Source of the DNA: an uncultured Clostridia bacterium
GTDB taxonomy: Bacteria > Bacillota > Clostridia > Christensenellales > UBA1242
Assembly: GCA_944350115.1 (NCBI GenBank)
Contig: CALVNZ010000002.1
Span: forward strand, 73,939-119,467
Direction of reading: 5' to 3'
Length of the DNA: 45,529 bases
Translations under genes and position numbers: made by a program
Part shown: positions 15,005 to 25,097 of the stretch, in pieces
Numbering within the stretch: the stretch's first letter is position 1
Layout of the letters: each line of letters starts with the position of its first letter
The notes under the pieces: model-generated
What the model saw: only the letters and a program-made list of their open reading frames with translations
What the model was told of the DNA's origin: nothing
Database searches by the model: none

Positions 15005-17430
15005 ATATTGGATCAAATTATTTTTCAGATAATATTGAAAAAGTTATCAAAAATGCAAGTCGCATTGCTTTAAGATTTGGAAGCGATGTTGTGGGAACAG
15101 AACACATCCTTTATGGCATTGTTTCTGTCAAAGATTGTTTAGCTTCAAAAGTTTTGGCTGACGAGGGAGTGACAGAAGAAGATTTGTTTGAGCTTTTCAG
15201 TGAAAACTCTTATGAAGAAACGATTTTTTCAACAGGTTCGGTGGAACTATCGCCAAGAGTTAAGGATTTGTTTAGAGTGGCTCAACAAATCGCAGTGGAA
15301 TACAACCATAGTTTTTTAGGGATTGAACATTTGCTTTTGGCATTGCTTTCAAGCCAAGGCTCTGTTGCGGTCAAATTGCTTGCAAATCATTATGGAATTG
15401 AAATAGACAGGCTTTATCAAAAGGTTGCAAACCTTTTAAATCAAGCTTCTCAAACGGCAAATTCAAAAGAAACACAATCAAAAAGCACATTGCCTGAAAA
15501 ATTGCTTGAAATGGGAAGTGACATCACTTTGAAAGCTAGAGAACACAAATTAGATCCCGTTATTGGCAGAGAAGATGAAATAGAGCGTGTGGTTGAAATT
15601 TTGTGTAGAAAAACCAAAAACAATCCCGTTTTAATTGGCGAAGCGGGAGTTGGGAAAACGGCCATCGTTGAAGGGCTTGCACAAGCCATAGTTTCCGGAA
15701 ATGTTCCAGAACTTTTGAAAGACAAAGTTATTTTTTCGTTGGAAATTGGCGGGCTGATGGCAGGAACGAAATATCGTGGTAGCATGGAAGAAAAACTTAA
15801 AGACGCCATAGAAACCATCATTGCAAGCAAAAATATAATAGTGTTCATTGATGAAATTCACACGCTTGCACAAGCAGGATCAAAAGAAGGCGAGACAAGC
15901 CCTTCGGATATGTTGAAACCATATCTTGCAAGGGGCGAGTTGCAAACTATTGGCGCAACAACAACAGATGAATACAGAAAGTTTATTGAAAAAGACAAAG
16001 CACTTGAAAGACGTTTTCAACCAATTTTGGTTTCACCACCATCAGTTGAAGACACAATTCAAATTTTAAAAGGTTTGAAAGATTCTTATGAAGCTTTCCA
16101 TAAAATTAAAATAAGCGACGAAGCCATTGAAGCCGCCGCAGTTTTGTCAGATCGATATATTATGGATCGTAGTTTGCCAGATAAAGCGATCGACCTTATT
16201 GATGAAGCGTGCAGTAAAGCCAAAGTCAATTTTTCAGTAAAACCACAAGCTATTAAAGAAATTGAAAACAAAATTACACAACTATCCTCTTCACGTGATG
16301 AAGCATCGTTACAAAGAAATTATGAGAAAGCAGCAAGTTTGCAATCAGAAATAATTAAATTAGAAGATGAATTAAAAAAGAAAGAAGCAAAATCTGCTCC
16401 TAAAAAACCAGCAACAAACCAAATTGGCGCAAACGAAATTGCAGCAGTGGTTGCAAAATGGACAGGAATTCCTGTTACAAGAATCACAGAAAGCGAAAAA
16501 GAAAAATTGATTCATCTTGAAGAAATTTTGCACAAACGAGTTGTTGGACAAGATGAAGCTGTTGAAGCAGTTTCAAAAGCTATAAGAAGGTCGCGTGTCG
16601 GTTTGCAAGATTCTCGAAGACCGATTGGTTCATTCTTGTTCTTAGGTCAAACAGGTGTGGGCAAGACCGAACTTTCAAAAGCGATCGCAGAAGCACTTTT
16701 TGATGATGAAAACAACATAATCAGAATTGATATGTCTGAATATATGGAGTCGCATTCTGTTTCTAAATTGATCGGCGCGCCTCCTGGATATGTCGGATAT
16801 GATGAAGGTGGGCAGTTGACGGAGGCCGTTAGAAGAAGACCTTACTCTGTTGTTTTGTTTGATGAAATTGAAAAGGCTCACCCTGACATATTTAATGCAT
16901 TATTGCAAATTTTGGACGATGGGAGATTGACTGATGGACAAGGGCGAACAGTAAGTTTTAAAAACACTGTCATCATCATGACATCAAACATCGGCGCAAA
17001 TGAAGTAAGGCACAATAAAAAACTAGGTTTTGTTGAAGAAGATGAAAATTTGACTGATAAAGAAATTTACATGCACGCTCTGAAAGAAAAATTTAAACCA
17101 GAATTTATCAACAGAATTGATGTGATTTGTGTGTTTGAACCTTTGACGCAACCACAACTTGTTAAAATTGCGAAGATTTTGTTGACGAACATCAACAAAC
17201 GACTTCAAGAGAAAAACTTGTCTTTAAAAATGACAGAAGAAGCGCTTGATTTCATTGTAAGCAAAGGGTCAAACACAGAATATGGAGCAAGACCCTTAAA
17301 GAGATTTTTGCAACAAGAAGTGGAAGACCGAATTGCTGAAAAGATTTTGCTTGGTCAACTTGATGACAAAGGCGTCATTGTGGTTGACTTTGATGGAAAG
17401 AATTTGACTTTTACATCTGAAAAAGATTAA
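15001..17430 (+). CDS. clpC: ClpC AAA+ unfoldase
   Basis: This 809-residue Hsp100 unfoldase delivers substrates, including arginine-phosphorylated proteins, to ClpP. The N-domain (1-145) contains two Clp-N repeats (GTEHILYGIV and GIEHLLLALL). AAA1 has Walker A GEAGVGKT at 213-220 and Walker B VFIDEIH. The middle region carries a UVR-like coiled coil (RNYEKAASLQSEIIKLEDEL) that binds McsA-type adaptors. AAA2 has Walker A GQTGVGKT and Walker B VVLFDEIEKAHPD, then a ClpP-docking-like loop and the C-terminal GARPLKRFLQQEVEDRIAE. It overlaps mcsB by 4 bases. In many Bacillota ctsR leads this operon and represses it; here tex and its partner lead, so control may be different. Confidence 0.97.
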   Translation: MNIGSNYFSDNIEKVIKNASRIALRFGSDVVGTEHILYGIVSVKDCLASKVLADEGVTEEDLFELFSENSYEETIFSTGSVELSPRVKDLFRVAQQIAVEYNHSFLGIEHLLLALLSSQGSVAVKLLANHYGIEIDRLYQKVANLLNQASQTANSKETQSKSTLPEKLLEMGSDITLKAREHKLDPVIGREDEIERVVEILCRKTKNNPVLIGEAGVGKTAIVEGLAQAIVSGNVPELLKDKVIFSLEIGGLMAGTKYRGSMEEKLKDAIETIIASKNIIVFIDEIHTLAQAGSKEGETSPSDMLKPYLARGELQTIGATTTDEYRKFIEKDKALERRFQPILVSPPSVEDTIQILKGLKDSYEAFHKIKISDEAIEAAAVLSDRYIMDRSLPDKAIDLIDEACSKAKVNFSVKPQAIKEIENKITQLSSSRDEASLQRNYEKAASLQSEIIKLEDELKKKEAKSAPKKPATNQIGANEIAAVVAKWTGIPVTRITESEKEKLIHLEEILHKRVVGQDEAVEAVSKAIRRSRVGLQDSRRPIGSFLFLGQTGVGKTELSKAIAEALFDDENNIIRIDMSEYMESHSVSKLIGAPPGYVGYDEGGQLTEAVRRRPYSVVLFDEIEKAHPDIFNALLQILDDGRLTDGQGRTVSFKNTVIIMTSNIGANEVRHNKKLGFVEEDENLTDKEIYMHALKEKFKPEFINRIDVICVFEPLTQPQLVKIAKILLTNINKRLQEKNLSLKMTEEALDFIVSKGSNTEYGARPLKRFLQQEVEDRIAEKILLGQLDDKGVIVVDFDGKNLTFTSEKD

Positions 17431-17485
17431 AAGTGCTTTGAAAAAAACTTGGACTTTGATAAAATAAAAGTGCAGGAGGATATAT

Positions 17486-18010
17486 ATGAAAATTGAATTT
17501 TTGGAAAGAAATTTTAAAATTTCAAAAAAATTAAAAGAACTCATCACTGAAAAAATCAGCAGACTTGACAAATATTTTGGAGAAGATGCAAAAGCAAAAG
17601 TGTTGTGTGGTGAGCAAAACAAACAAAAGAAACTTGAACTTACAATCGTTAACAAGGGCGTTTTATATAGAAGTGAAGTGTCAAGTGATGACATGTTTGC
17701 AAACATTGACCTTGCTATGCCAAAAATTGAAAGACAAATTGTCAGACACAAAGATAAAAAGATTGCAAAAAACAGAGTTAAAGAAATTGGTGGTTTCGAA
17801 TTTATTGACAAAGCACCAGAAGTAAAGCTTCCTGATGTGTTTAAGAAAAAAGTTTTCGATTTGGAGCCAATCACTGTTGATGATGCAAAAGATTATATTG
17901 ACAGACTTGGGCATGAATTCTTTGTTTTCTTGAATGCTGAAACAGGAAAGGTCAACATTCTTTACAGAAGAAAAGATGAAAAATTTGGTTTAATTGAGGT
18001 AAATTATTAA
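17486..18010 (+). CDS. hpf: Long-form ribosome hibernation promoting factor
   Basis: This 174-residue protein has the RaiA/HPF fold at residues 1-100 (beginning KIEFLERNFKISKKLKELIT, with ISRLDKYF) and the long-form C-terminal domain at ~120-174 (VFDLEPITVDDAKDYIDRLG then HEFFVFLNAETGKVNILYRR). The C-domain joins two 70S ribosomes into inactive 100S dimers in resting cells. AGGAGG lies 7 bases before the ATG. A TTGAAA / TAAAAT pair about 30-50 bases upstream may allow transcription separate from clpC. A strong terminator follows. Confidence 0.95.
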   Translation: MKIEFLERNFKISKKLKELITEKISRLDKYFGEDAKAKVLCGEQNKQKKLELTIVNKGVLYRSEVSSDDMFANIDLAMPKIERQIVRHKDKKIAKNRVKEIGGFEFIDKAPEVKLPDVFKKKVFDLEPITVDDAKDYIDRLGHEFFVFLNAETGKVNILYRRKDEKFGLIEVNY

Positions 18011-18020
18011 AAAAAAATTA

Positions 18021-18049
18021 AAAAACGAAGCAAATTGCTTCGTTTTTTT
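18021..18049. terminator. Bidirectional terminator between hpf and ung
   Basis: AAACGAAGC and GCTTCGTTT form a stem with a 5-base loop, flanked by A-runs and T-runs, serving convergent hpf and ung. Confidence 0.88.
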
Positions 18050-18704
18050 AATGCCAGTCAATTGGAGTTTGTCCATGCTTTTCTAAAAATTCATTGCATT
18101 TTGAAAAATGTTTGCAACCAAAAAATCCGCGATATGCTGAAAGTGGACTAGGGTGTGGCGCTTTTAAAACCAAGTGCTGACTTGGAATTATATCGGCGAA
18201 TTGTCCTGCGTGTGAGCCCCACAACATGAAAACCATAGGTTCTTTTCTGTTTGCGAGCAATTCAATGATTTTTCTTGTGAATTCTTCCCAGCCTTTGCCT
18301 TTGTGGCTCATTGCCTGTCCGCGTCTTACAGTCAATGTTGTGTTTAAAAGCAAAACTCCTTGTTTTGCCCATCTAGACAAATCGCCAGAAGATGAGCATT
18401 TTATGTTTAAATCATTTTCAATTTCGGAATAAATGTTGACAAGTGAAGGTGGCAGTGGCGATGGATCAAGAACAGAAAATGAAAGACCATGTGCTTGGTT
18501 TGGCTCGTGATAAGGGTCTTGACCAATGATTACAACTTTGACTTTGTCAAAAGGGACATAGTTTAATGCATTAAAAACACAATCGTCTTCTGGGTAGACG
18601 GTGTAGCGGGTGCGTTCGTTAGACAAAAACTCTTGCAAAGCTTTGAAATAGTCTTTTTCTGTTTCGTCTTTTAATAATTCATACCAACTTCTTCGTATTT
18701 TCAT
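18048..18704 (-). CDS. ung: Uracil-DNA glycosylase, family 1
   Basis: This 218-residue enzyme removes uracil from DNA. The catalytic water-activating motif GQDPYHEPNQAHGLSFSV is near residues 62-79. VLLLNTTLTVRRGQAMSHKG (115-134) is the family LLNxxLTVR segment, and the DNA-minor-groove loop HPSPLSAYRGFFGC carries the active-site His. The upstream region has no ribosome binding site; TTAAAA lies 6 bases before the ATG, which hints at a leaderless message, but the -35 is unclear. It is convergent with hpf and diverges from eno. Confidence 0.97.
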   Translation of the reverse strand: MKIRRSWYELLKDETEKDYFKALQEFLSNERTRYTVYPEDDCVFNALNYVPFDKVKVVIIGQDPYHEPNQAHGLSFSVLDPSPLPPSLVNIYSEIENDLNIKCSSSGDLSRWAKQGVLLLNTTLTVRRGQAMSHKGKGWEEFTRKIIELLANRKEPMVFMLWGSHAGQFADIIPSQHLVLKAPHPSPLSAYRGFFGCKHFSKCNEFLEKHGQTPIDWH

Positions 18705-18761
18705 GATTACTTTTAAATTAACATATTTTTGTTAAAAAATCAACAAAAGAGTGGTTTTGTT

Positions 18762-18789
18762 TTGAAAAGAAATTAAAAATTGCTATACT
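18762..18789 (+). promoter_or_regulatory. Promoter of eno
   Basis: TTGAAA (18762-18767) and TATACT (18784-18789) are separated by 16 bases. A short leader with GAGGTG follows before the ATG. Confidence 0.6.
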
Positions 18790-18797
18790 CAAAATGA

Positions 18798-20105
<1,308 letters not shown>

Positions 20106-20110
20106 TTTGC

Positions 20111-20139
20111 TTGACAAAATAAAAAAATAGTTTTAATAT
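20111..20139 (+). promoter_or_regulatory. Promoter of the tyrS T-box leader
   Basis: TTGACA (20111-20116) and TAATAT (20134-20139) with a 17-base spacer lie just after the eno stop codon and before the T-box leader. Confidence 0.7.
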
Positions 20140-20145
20140 TTGATT

Positions 20146-20372
20146 GTTTAAATCAAGATGGTGGAAAAGAATTAGTAGAAAAATTTTGGGCAAAATCAGA
20201 GAGTTGAGTGGTGGTGAAAACTCAATCGAAAAAATTGTTTGAATTACAACTTTTTCAAGTCTTGCGCTGGGCTTTGCGAAAAAGCATAATGAGGTGTTTT
20301 TACACGAATTTAGGTGGTACCACGAAGGCGCACGCTTCGTCCTAAAATTTTAGGAACGGCGTGCGTTTTTTA
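20146..20372 (+). promoter_or_regulatory. T-box riboswitch leader (tyrosine) with terminator
   Basis: This leader senses uncharged tRNA-Tyr and controls read-through into tyrS. The Stem I start is visible as CAGAGAGTTG at about 20197, followed by a GNUG-type loop (GGTGGTGAAAACTC). A UAC triplet at 20245-20247 in GAATTACAAC fits a tyrosine specifier. The conserved T-box core TAGGTGGTACCACG is at about 20311-20324. It overlaps the competing terminator: a CGCACGC/GCGTGCG stem with an inner CCTAAAATTTTAGG hairpin, then six T ending near 20371. The AGGAGG for tyrS follows directly. Confidence 0.92.
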
Positions 20373-20382
20373 GGAGGAAAAC

Positions 20383-21600
20383 ATGGTTGATAAAAATCTT
20401 TACAATGTTTTAAAGGAAAGGGGACTTTTATATCAATCAACAGACGAACAGCTTTTGAAAGAAAGGCTTGAAAGTGGCGAGCCAATTGTGCTTTATGAAG
20501 GAACAGACCCTTCAATCAATAGTTTGCATTTAGGGCACTGCATTCCTTTTTGCATTTTGCGTCGTTTTCAAAAGGCGGGGCATAAAGTTATTGTTTTAAT
20601 GGGTGGCGCAACAGCGTGTATTGGTGACCCAAGTGGCAAAAGTCAAATGCGTGGAATGTTGACAAAAGAAGAAGTGCAAAAAAACATGGAAGCGATCAAA
20701 AAAACTTTGCACATATTTTTGGATTTTGAAGGTGAAAATCCTGCAATTATTGTCAATAACGCAGACTGGTTTAAAGGATATGATTACATCGACTTTTTAA
20801 GAGATATCGGGGTGCATTTTAATGTCAATCAAATGCTTGCAAAAGATCTGTATGCAAAAAGGCTTGCAGAAGGTGGCTTGACATTTTTTGAAATGGGTTA
20901 TATGCTCATGCAAGCATATGACTTTGTTTACCTAAACAGAAAGTATGGTTGCACGCTTCAATATGGCGGAGCAGATCAATGGGGCAATATTGTTGCAGGA
21001 GTTGAATTGCAAAGAAAATTAAATTTTGCAGAGGGGACAGACGTTTCTCTTATTGGCGCAACGAACCCATTATTAATCACACCAGCTGGGATTAAAATGG
21101 GAAAAACAGAAAGAGGAGCTATTTGGCTTGATAAAGATAAAATTAGTGCATACGACTTCTATCAAGGAATATATCAAACACCAGACCCATGCGTTGAAAT
21201 GATGTTTGCTCTTTTCACTGACATTCCTATGCAAGAAGTTCGCGATATGATTAAAAAAGACATTGTCAACGCAAAAAAAGTTTTGTCATACGAAATTACA
21301 AAATTTGTTCGTGGCGAAAAAGATGCACAAGAAGCTCAACGCATGAGTGAAAATCTGTTTTCACAAGGTGGAGATGATGCACCTGTTTTTGAAGTGAACA
21401 AGGCAGAAACGCCAATCAATATTTGTGACCTTTTAGTGAAATGCAAATTCTGTAATTCAAAAAGTGAAGCACGTCGTTTGATTGAAGGCGGAGGAATTTC
21501 TTTTGACGGCGAAAAAGTTAGCGACTTTAATCAAAACATCTTAAAATCAGGTCTTCTTAAAAAAGGAAAGAAAAACTTTATAAAAGTGGAAATTAAATGA
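20383..21600 (+). CDS. tyrS: Tyrosyl-tRNA synthetase
   Basis: This 405-residue class I synthetase charges tRNA-Tyr. The HIGH-like motif is HLGHCIPF (near 49-56), and the KMSKS-like motif is KMGKTERGAIW (near 234-244). A tyrosine-binding segment QYGGADQWGNIVAG is present. The C-terminal S4 RNA-binding domain (CKFCNSKSEARRLIEGGGIS) completes it. The tyrosine specifier of the T-box leader agrees with this identity. The ATG has AGGAGG 7 bases upstream. The next gene overlaps by 4 bases (ATGA). Confidence 0.98.
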   Translation: MVDKNLYNVLKERGLLYQSTDEQLLKERLESGEPIVLYEGTDPSINSLHLGHCIPFCILRRFQKAGHKVIVLMGGATACIGDPSGKSQMRGMLTKEEVQKNMEAIKKTLHIFLDFEGENPAIIVNNADWFKGYDYIDFLRDIGVHFNVNQMLAKDLYAKRLAEGGLTFFEMGYMLMQAYDFVYLNRKYGCTLQYGGADQWGNIVAGVELQRKLNFAEGTDVSLIGATNPLLITPAGIKMGKTERGAIWLDKDKISAYDFYQGIYQTPDPCVEMMFALFTDIPMQEVRDMIKKDIVNAKKVLSYEITKFVRGEKDAQEAQRMSENLFSQGGDDAPVFEVNKAETPINICDLLVKCKFCNSKSEARRLIEGGGISFDGEKVSDFNQNILKSGLLKKGKKNFIKVEIK

Positions 21601-21956
21601 AATTTAATAAAATAAGCGAAATTATCATAAAAAAATCAAAATTTTATGGATATTTACTTGAAAATGTCACAGAAGATCAAGTTGAGCAGGCTTTAAAATT
21701 TTTAAAAGAAGAACATAAAAAAGCCACTCACATTTGTTTTGCTTATGTTTTAAAAGATCCTTTCAAAGAAAAATTTTTTGATGATGGAGAGCCAAGTCGC
21801 ACTGCAGGATATGCTATACTATCAGTTTTAAACAAAAAGAAGTTGACAAATGTTGCGGTTTTTGTAGTTCGATATTTTGGCGGAATAAAACTTGGCGCAG
21901 GTGGACTTGTAAGAGCTTATACAATGGCAACCAGCAAACTTTTTATGGAGGAATAA
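21597..21956 (+). CDS. YigZ/IMPACT-family protein, N-terminal domain only
   Basis: This 119-residue protein matches the UPF0029 N-terminal domain of YigZ: KSKFYGYLL at the start, KKATHICFAYVL, then DDGEPSRTAGYAILSVL and VRYFGGIKLGAGGLVRAY, all family hallmarks. The usual C-terminal ferredoxin-like domain (about 80 residues) is missing, giving a minimal form. Family members are thought to regulate translation, but the bacterial role is not settled. It overlaps tyrS by 4 bases and shares a base with the start of recX, so all are in one operon under the T-box. Confidence 0.9.
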   Translation: MKFNKISEIIIKKSKFYGYLLENVTEDQVEQALKFLKEEHKKATHICFAYVLKDPFKEKFFDDGEPSRTAGYAILSVLNKKKLTNVAVFVVRYFGGIKLGAGGLVRAYTMATSKLFMEE

Positions 21957-22576
21957 TGCAAATAACGCAAATCAAAAAAATAGGCAAAGGGGAGAGATAT
22001 TCCATCTTTATAGACGGAATCTTTGATTGTGCGTTGGAAACTGAAATTTTGGTAAAAGCAAAACTGAAAGAGGGACAAGAAATAGGAGAAGACGAGTGGC
22101 GAGAAATAAAACTAAAAAACAGCAATCTAGCCTGCTTTGATCGTGGTTTAAGTTATTTAGAAAAATCTTTAAAAACAAAAAAGCAATTGAAAGAATATTT
22201 AAAAAGCAAAGGATATTTGGAAGAAAGCATAGATCAAGCAATCAACAAACTTGAAGACTATGGTTATATTGATGATTCTGTTTTTGCTGAAAGTTTTATT
22301 CAAACTTATAAAAATAAGAAAGGCAATAAAAAATTGAGATTTGAACTTTTAAGCAAAGGCGTTGCAAGAGAAATTATTGATGAAAAACTTGAACAACTTG
22401 TCAGCGAAGAAGAAGCAACAGAAACTTGTAAAAATATTTTGAAGAAATATTTAAAAAACAAAGTTTTTGATGCAAAAACAAAAAATAAAGCCTATGCTCA
22501 CTTAATTAACAAAGGGTTTGGCTCTGAAATCGCTTTAAAAGTTTTAAGCGAGGTGAAAGATGAAAGTTGGGATTGA
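21956..22576 (+). CDS. recX: RecX family regulator of RecA
   Basis: This 206-residue protein is built of RecX-type three-helix repeats: ACFDRGLSYLEKSLKTKKQL, YLKSKGYLEESIDQAINKLE then DYGYIDDSVFAESFIQTYKN, and a third repeat to the C-terminus. The N-terminal beta region (KIGKGERYSIFIDG) is the form seen in Clostridia. RecX binds RecA filaments and blocks strand exchange. No recA is close. The start ATG overlaps the TAA of the previous gene by 1 base, and acpS begins 17 bases inside its end. Confidence 0.9.
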   Translation: MQITQIKKIGKGERYSIFIDGIFDCALETEILVKAKLKEGQEIGEDEWREIKLKNSNLACFDRGLSYLEKSLKTKKQLKEYLKSKGYLEESIDQAINKLEDYGYIDDSVFAESFIQTYKNKKGNKKLRFELLSKGVAREIIDEKLEQLVSEEEATETCKNILKKYLKNKVFDAKTKNKAYAHLINKGFGSEIALKVLSEVKDESWD

Positions 22577-22898
22577 TATAGAAAAAATTTCTCGCATGAA
22601 TGAGAAATTGATTGAAAAAGTCGCAACAAAAGATGAAATAAAATGGCTCGAACAATTTTCACCGAAAGTGCGCACGCAGCACATGGGCTCATTGTGGGTT
22701 GCAAAAGAAGCGACTGTGAAAGCATTGGGCGGAGGAGATATTAGGGAAGTTGAAATTTTGCATGAACAAAATGGCAGACCTAAAATCAATCTTTTTGGAA
22801 AAACCAAACAAATTTTTGAAAAAAACAAATTTAAAAGCGTTGAAATTTCGATTTCTCACACAAAAACAGATGTTATTGCGATTGTTTTGATTAATTAA
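22560..22898 (+). CDS. acpS: Holo-[acyl-carrier-protein] synthase
   Basis: This 112-residue enzyme transfers phosphopantetheine from CoA to acyl carrier protein. The signature motifs are VGIDIEKISRM (Mg2+ Asp at the N-terminus) and WVAKEATVKALGGG (catalytic region); near the C-terminus ISISHTKTDVIAIV is the family's third motif. It starts inside recX (17-base overlap) with GAGGTG 4 bases upstream. The operon it closes runs tyrS, yigZ-like, recX, acpS. Confidence 0.95.
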   Translation: MKVGIDIEKISRMNEKLIEKVATKDEIKWLEQFSPKVRTQHMGSLWVAKEATVKALGGGDIREVEILHEQNGRPKINLFGKTKQIFEKNKFKSVEISISHTKTDVIAIVLIN

Positions 22899-22927
22899 AA
22901 AAAACTAGGAATTATCCTAGTTTTTTT
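22897..22927. terminator. Terminator after acpS (bidirectional)
   Basis: AAAACTAGGA and TCCTAGTTTT form a stem around a short ATTA loop, with A-run and T-run flanks; it also fits the end of the convergent lipoprotein gene. Confidence 0.85.
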
Positions 22928-22938
22928 GTTTTTTAAAT

Positions 22939-23973
22939 TTAAGCCACAATTTTGCTTGCTATTTCTGTGTTGACAACATCTTCATAATTTGTGTTGCCGT
23001 TAAGCATTCCAGCATTTTCAGTTATTTCCAAAAGTTGTTCAAACGCGCTTTCGCTCATCACTGGACTTGAAGCAAAAGCATTTATGCGATAATATGCTTC
23101 AACTGCAATTTCCAAATCTTGAATTGTCATGCCATCAAAAGAATCAATTAAAGCGTTGGCAGCGGCAGTTAGATTGTCATTTTCATAACAGTCTTTTAAA
23201 TATTCATAAGCTCTTGTTACTGCTCTTAAAAACTTTTCACAGATGTCAGAGTGTTGTTCTAAATATGAATTTTTAGTGATAAAACAAGTGTAAGGAATGT
23301 TGACATTATTTACTAAATCTCCAACCGCTGCAACAATTTCATATTCAGGATGTGCTGCAATTAAATTTGATGCGTTAGGCTCAAACAAAGTGCAGTATTT
23401 TGCATCAGAATTTTCAAATTCACTTGCAATAGCGTTAAAAGAAACATCTGTTCTTAAATTTACTTGATTTTCGCCCGTTCCTATTTCAAGACCTGCACTT
23501 TCTATTGCATATTGAAGTGTCATAGCAGGCAAACCACCAGCTCTGCCACCTATGATGGTTTCACCGATTAAGTCCGTTATGTCAAAAGGCTCATCACTTT
23601 TTTCTTTGCAAACAATGAACGAACCATCTGTTTGAGTTAGTTGCCCAAAAACTTTTGGCTGATCTGAGATTCCTTCTTGTGATGTGTAAACAACTGTTTC
23701 TGGTCCAGCTAAAATTATGTCTGCTGAGCCTGAAATAAGAGCAGTCATTGAAACATCAGAGCCTCCGCCGTTTGTTAAATTAATTGACAAACCTTCATCT
23801 TCAAAATAGCCAAGATTTATTGCAGCATAGAATGGTGCATAAAAGATTGAATGAGTGACTTCGTTTAAGTTGATTTTGTTGTAATCTTTTGAGCCACAAC
23901 CCATAAACAATGTTGTTGTCAGTGCCAGCATCATGCTTAATCCAACGACCAAGCTGACTTTTAATTTTTTCAT
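22939..23973 (-). CDS. Solute-binding lipoprotein of NMT1/SsuA type (orphan ABC component)
   Basis: The 344-residue protein has a lipoprotein signal: KKLKV, a hydrophobic core, then LFMGC with the lipid-bearing Cys. The mature part resembles type II periplasmic binding proteins for aromatic or organosulfur ligands (NMT1/SsuA/ThiY): YAPFYAAINLGYFEDEGLSI, then GSADIILAGPETVVY and GGRAGGLPAMTLQYAIE. ATG 23973 is preferred over 23997, because GGAGG lies 4 bases upstream. No cognate permease or importer ATPase is nearby; the adjacent divergent ABC genes are exporters. The ligand is unknown. No riboswitch is recognised upstream. Confidence 0.88.
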   Translation of the reverse strand: MKKLKVSLVVGLSMMLALTTTLFMGCGSKDYNKINLNEVTHSIFYAPFYAAINLGYFEDEGLSINLTNGGGSDVSMTALISGSADIILAGPETVVYTSQEGISDQPKVFGQLTQTDGSFIVCKEKSDEPFDITDLIGETIIGGRAGGLPAMTLQYAIESAGLEIGTGENQVNLRTDVSFNAIASEFENSDAKYCTLFEPNASNLIAAHPEYEIVAAVGDLVNNVNIPYTCFITKNSYLEQHSDICEKFLRAVTRAYEYLKDCYENDNLTAAANALIDSFDGMTIQDLEIAVEAYYRINAFASSPVMSESAFEQLLEITENAGMLNGNTNYEDVVNTEIASKIVA

Positions 23974-24079
23974 TATTCCTCCTTTTACAAAAGTCATTGT
24001 ATGAGATTGAGTTAAACTTTGTGAATTTGAGTAAACAAATTTCGGTATATTTCATTTATATAAAAGTGTTTTAATTCGT

Positions 24080-24108
24080 TTGCTTTTTTAAAAGCATAAG
24101 TGTAAAAT
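24080..24108 (+). promoter_or_regulatory. Promoter of the ABC-2-type exporter operon
   Basis: TTGCTT (24080-24085) and TAAAAT (24103-24108), preceded by TG, are 17 bases apart. An imperfect palindrome TGCTTTT-TT-AAAAGCA (24081-24096) covers the -35 and spacer and could be an operator. Confidence 0.5.
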
Positions 24109-24137
24109 TATATTAATTTAAAGAGTGGAGAGTGGTT

Positions 24138-25097
24138 GTGGATATCATTGAAGTTCAAGGATTAACAAAGGATTACGGACACGGCAGGGGCGTGTTTGAT
24201 GTTTCTTTTGTTGTAAAGAAAGGAGAGGTTTTTGGTTTTTTAGGACCTAATGGCGCTGGTAAATCAACCACTATTCGTCATATCATGGGCTTTTCAAAAC
24301 CGCAAAAAGGTGCAACAAAAGTTTATGGTCTTGAAAGTTTTTCTAATTACGATAAAATAATGGGCAAAGTAGGTTATTTGCCTGGCGAAATTGCGCTTCC
24401 AGAAGGATTGACTGGTGTTGAATTTTTAAAAATGATGGCTGATTTAAGAGGGGGAAACAAGCCAGAACTTAAAGAGTATTTGTTGGAAAAATTTGATTTA
24501 GACCCAAGACTTGAAACAAAAAGCATGAGCCTAGGAGACAAAAGAAAACTTGCCATAGTTGCTGCATTTATGAATGATCCAGATGTTTTGATTTTGGACG
24601 AACCAACAAGCGGTCTTGATCCTGTTATGCAACAGAAATTTATTGAATTTATTAAGGAAGAAAAGAAAAAAGGGAAGACGATTTTGCTTTCTTCTCACAT
24701 ATTCAACGAAGTTGAACAAACTTGTGATCGTATTTCAATCATTAAAGATGGCTTCATTGTTTCAACATTTGAAACAAACGCTATTAAACACAATGAAAAC
24801 AAGCAATATGAAGTCTATTTTAAAACTTTGGAAAGCTTGAAAAAGTTTGTTCAATCTTTGCCAAAAGTTAAAATTGACAAAGGCAATGTCAAGAAAGCAG
24901 GTATAAAATCAGTAAAAGAAAAAGATCTCAAAGTTACCATTGCTTTGAAAGACAAAGATGTCAATGAATTTATTGATTCTATTTCAAAATTTGATATTGC
25001 ATCCTTCAAACAAGTGCAATTCACTTTGGAAGACTATTTTATGCAATTTTATAAAGAAGACAAAAATTTTGGAGGAATGTTATGGAAGAAGAAATAA
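24138..25097 (+). CDS. ABC exporter ATPase, first paralogue
   Basis: The 319-residue ATP-binding subunit has Walker A GPNGAGKST (near 40-48), a signature region KSMSLGDKRKLAIVAAFMND with unusual SLGDK instead of LSGGQ, Walker B VLILDEPTSGLDP and H-loop LLSSHIFNEVEQTCDR. It belongs to the drug/peptide/bacteriocin exporter ATPases. GTG 24138 is chosen with GTGGAG upstream; GTG 24132 is also possible. It overlaps the second ATPase gene by 16 bases. The two are paralogues, both beginning with (I)I(E/K)VEGLTKDYG-like sequence, and likely pair as a heterodimer with the following permease. Confidence 0.88.
   Translation: MDIIEVQGLTKDYGHGRGVFDVSFVVKKGEVFGFLGPNGAGKSTTIRHIMGFSKPQKGATKVYGLESFSNYDKIMGKVGYLPGEIALPEGLTGVEFLKMMADLRGGNKPELKEYLLEKFDLDPRLETKSMSLGDKRKLAIVAAFMNDPDVLILDEPTSGLDPVMQQKFIEFIKEEKKKGKTILLSSHIFNEVEQTCDRISIIKDGFIVSTFETNAIKHNENKQYEVYFKTLESLKKFVQSLPKVKIDKGNVKKAGIKSVKEKDLKVTIALKDKDVNEFIDSISKFDIASFKQVQFTLEDYFMQFYKEDKNFGGMLWKKK

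Noticed and set aside
23974..24131. Riboswitch before the NMT1-type lipoprotein
   Set aside because: TPP control would be plausible for a ThiY-like protein, but no conserved riboswitch core is visible in the leader.
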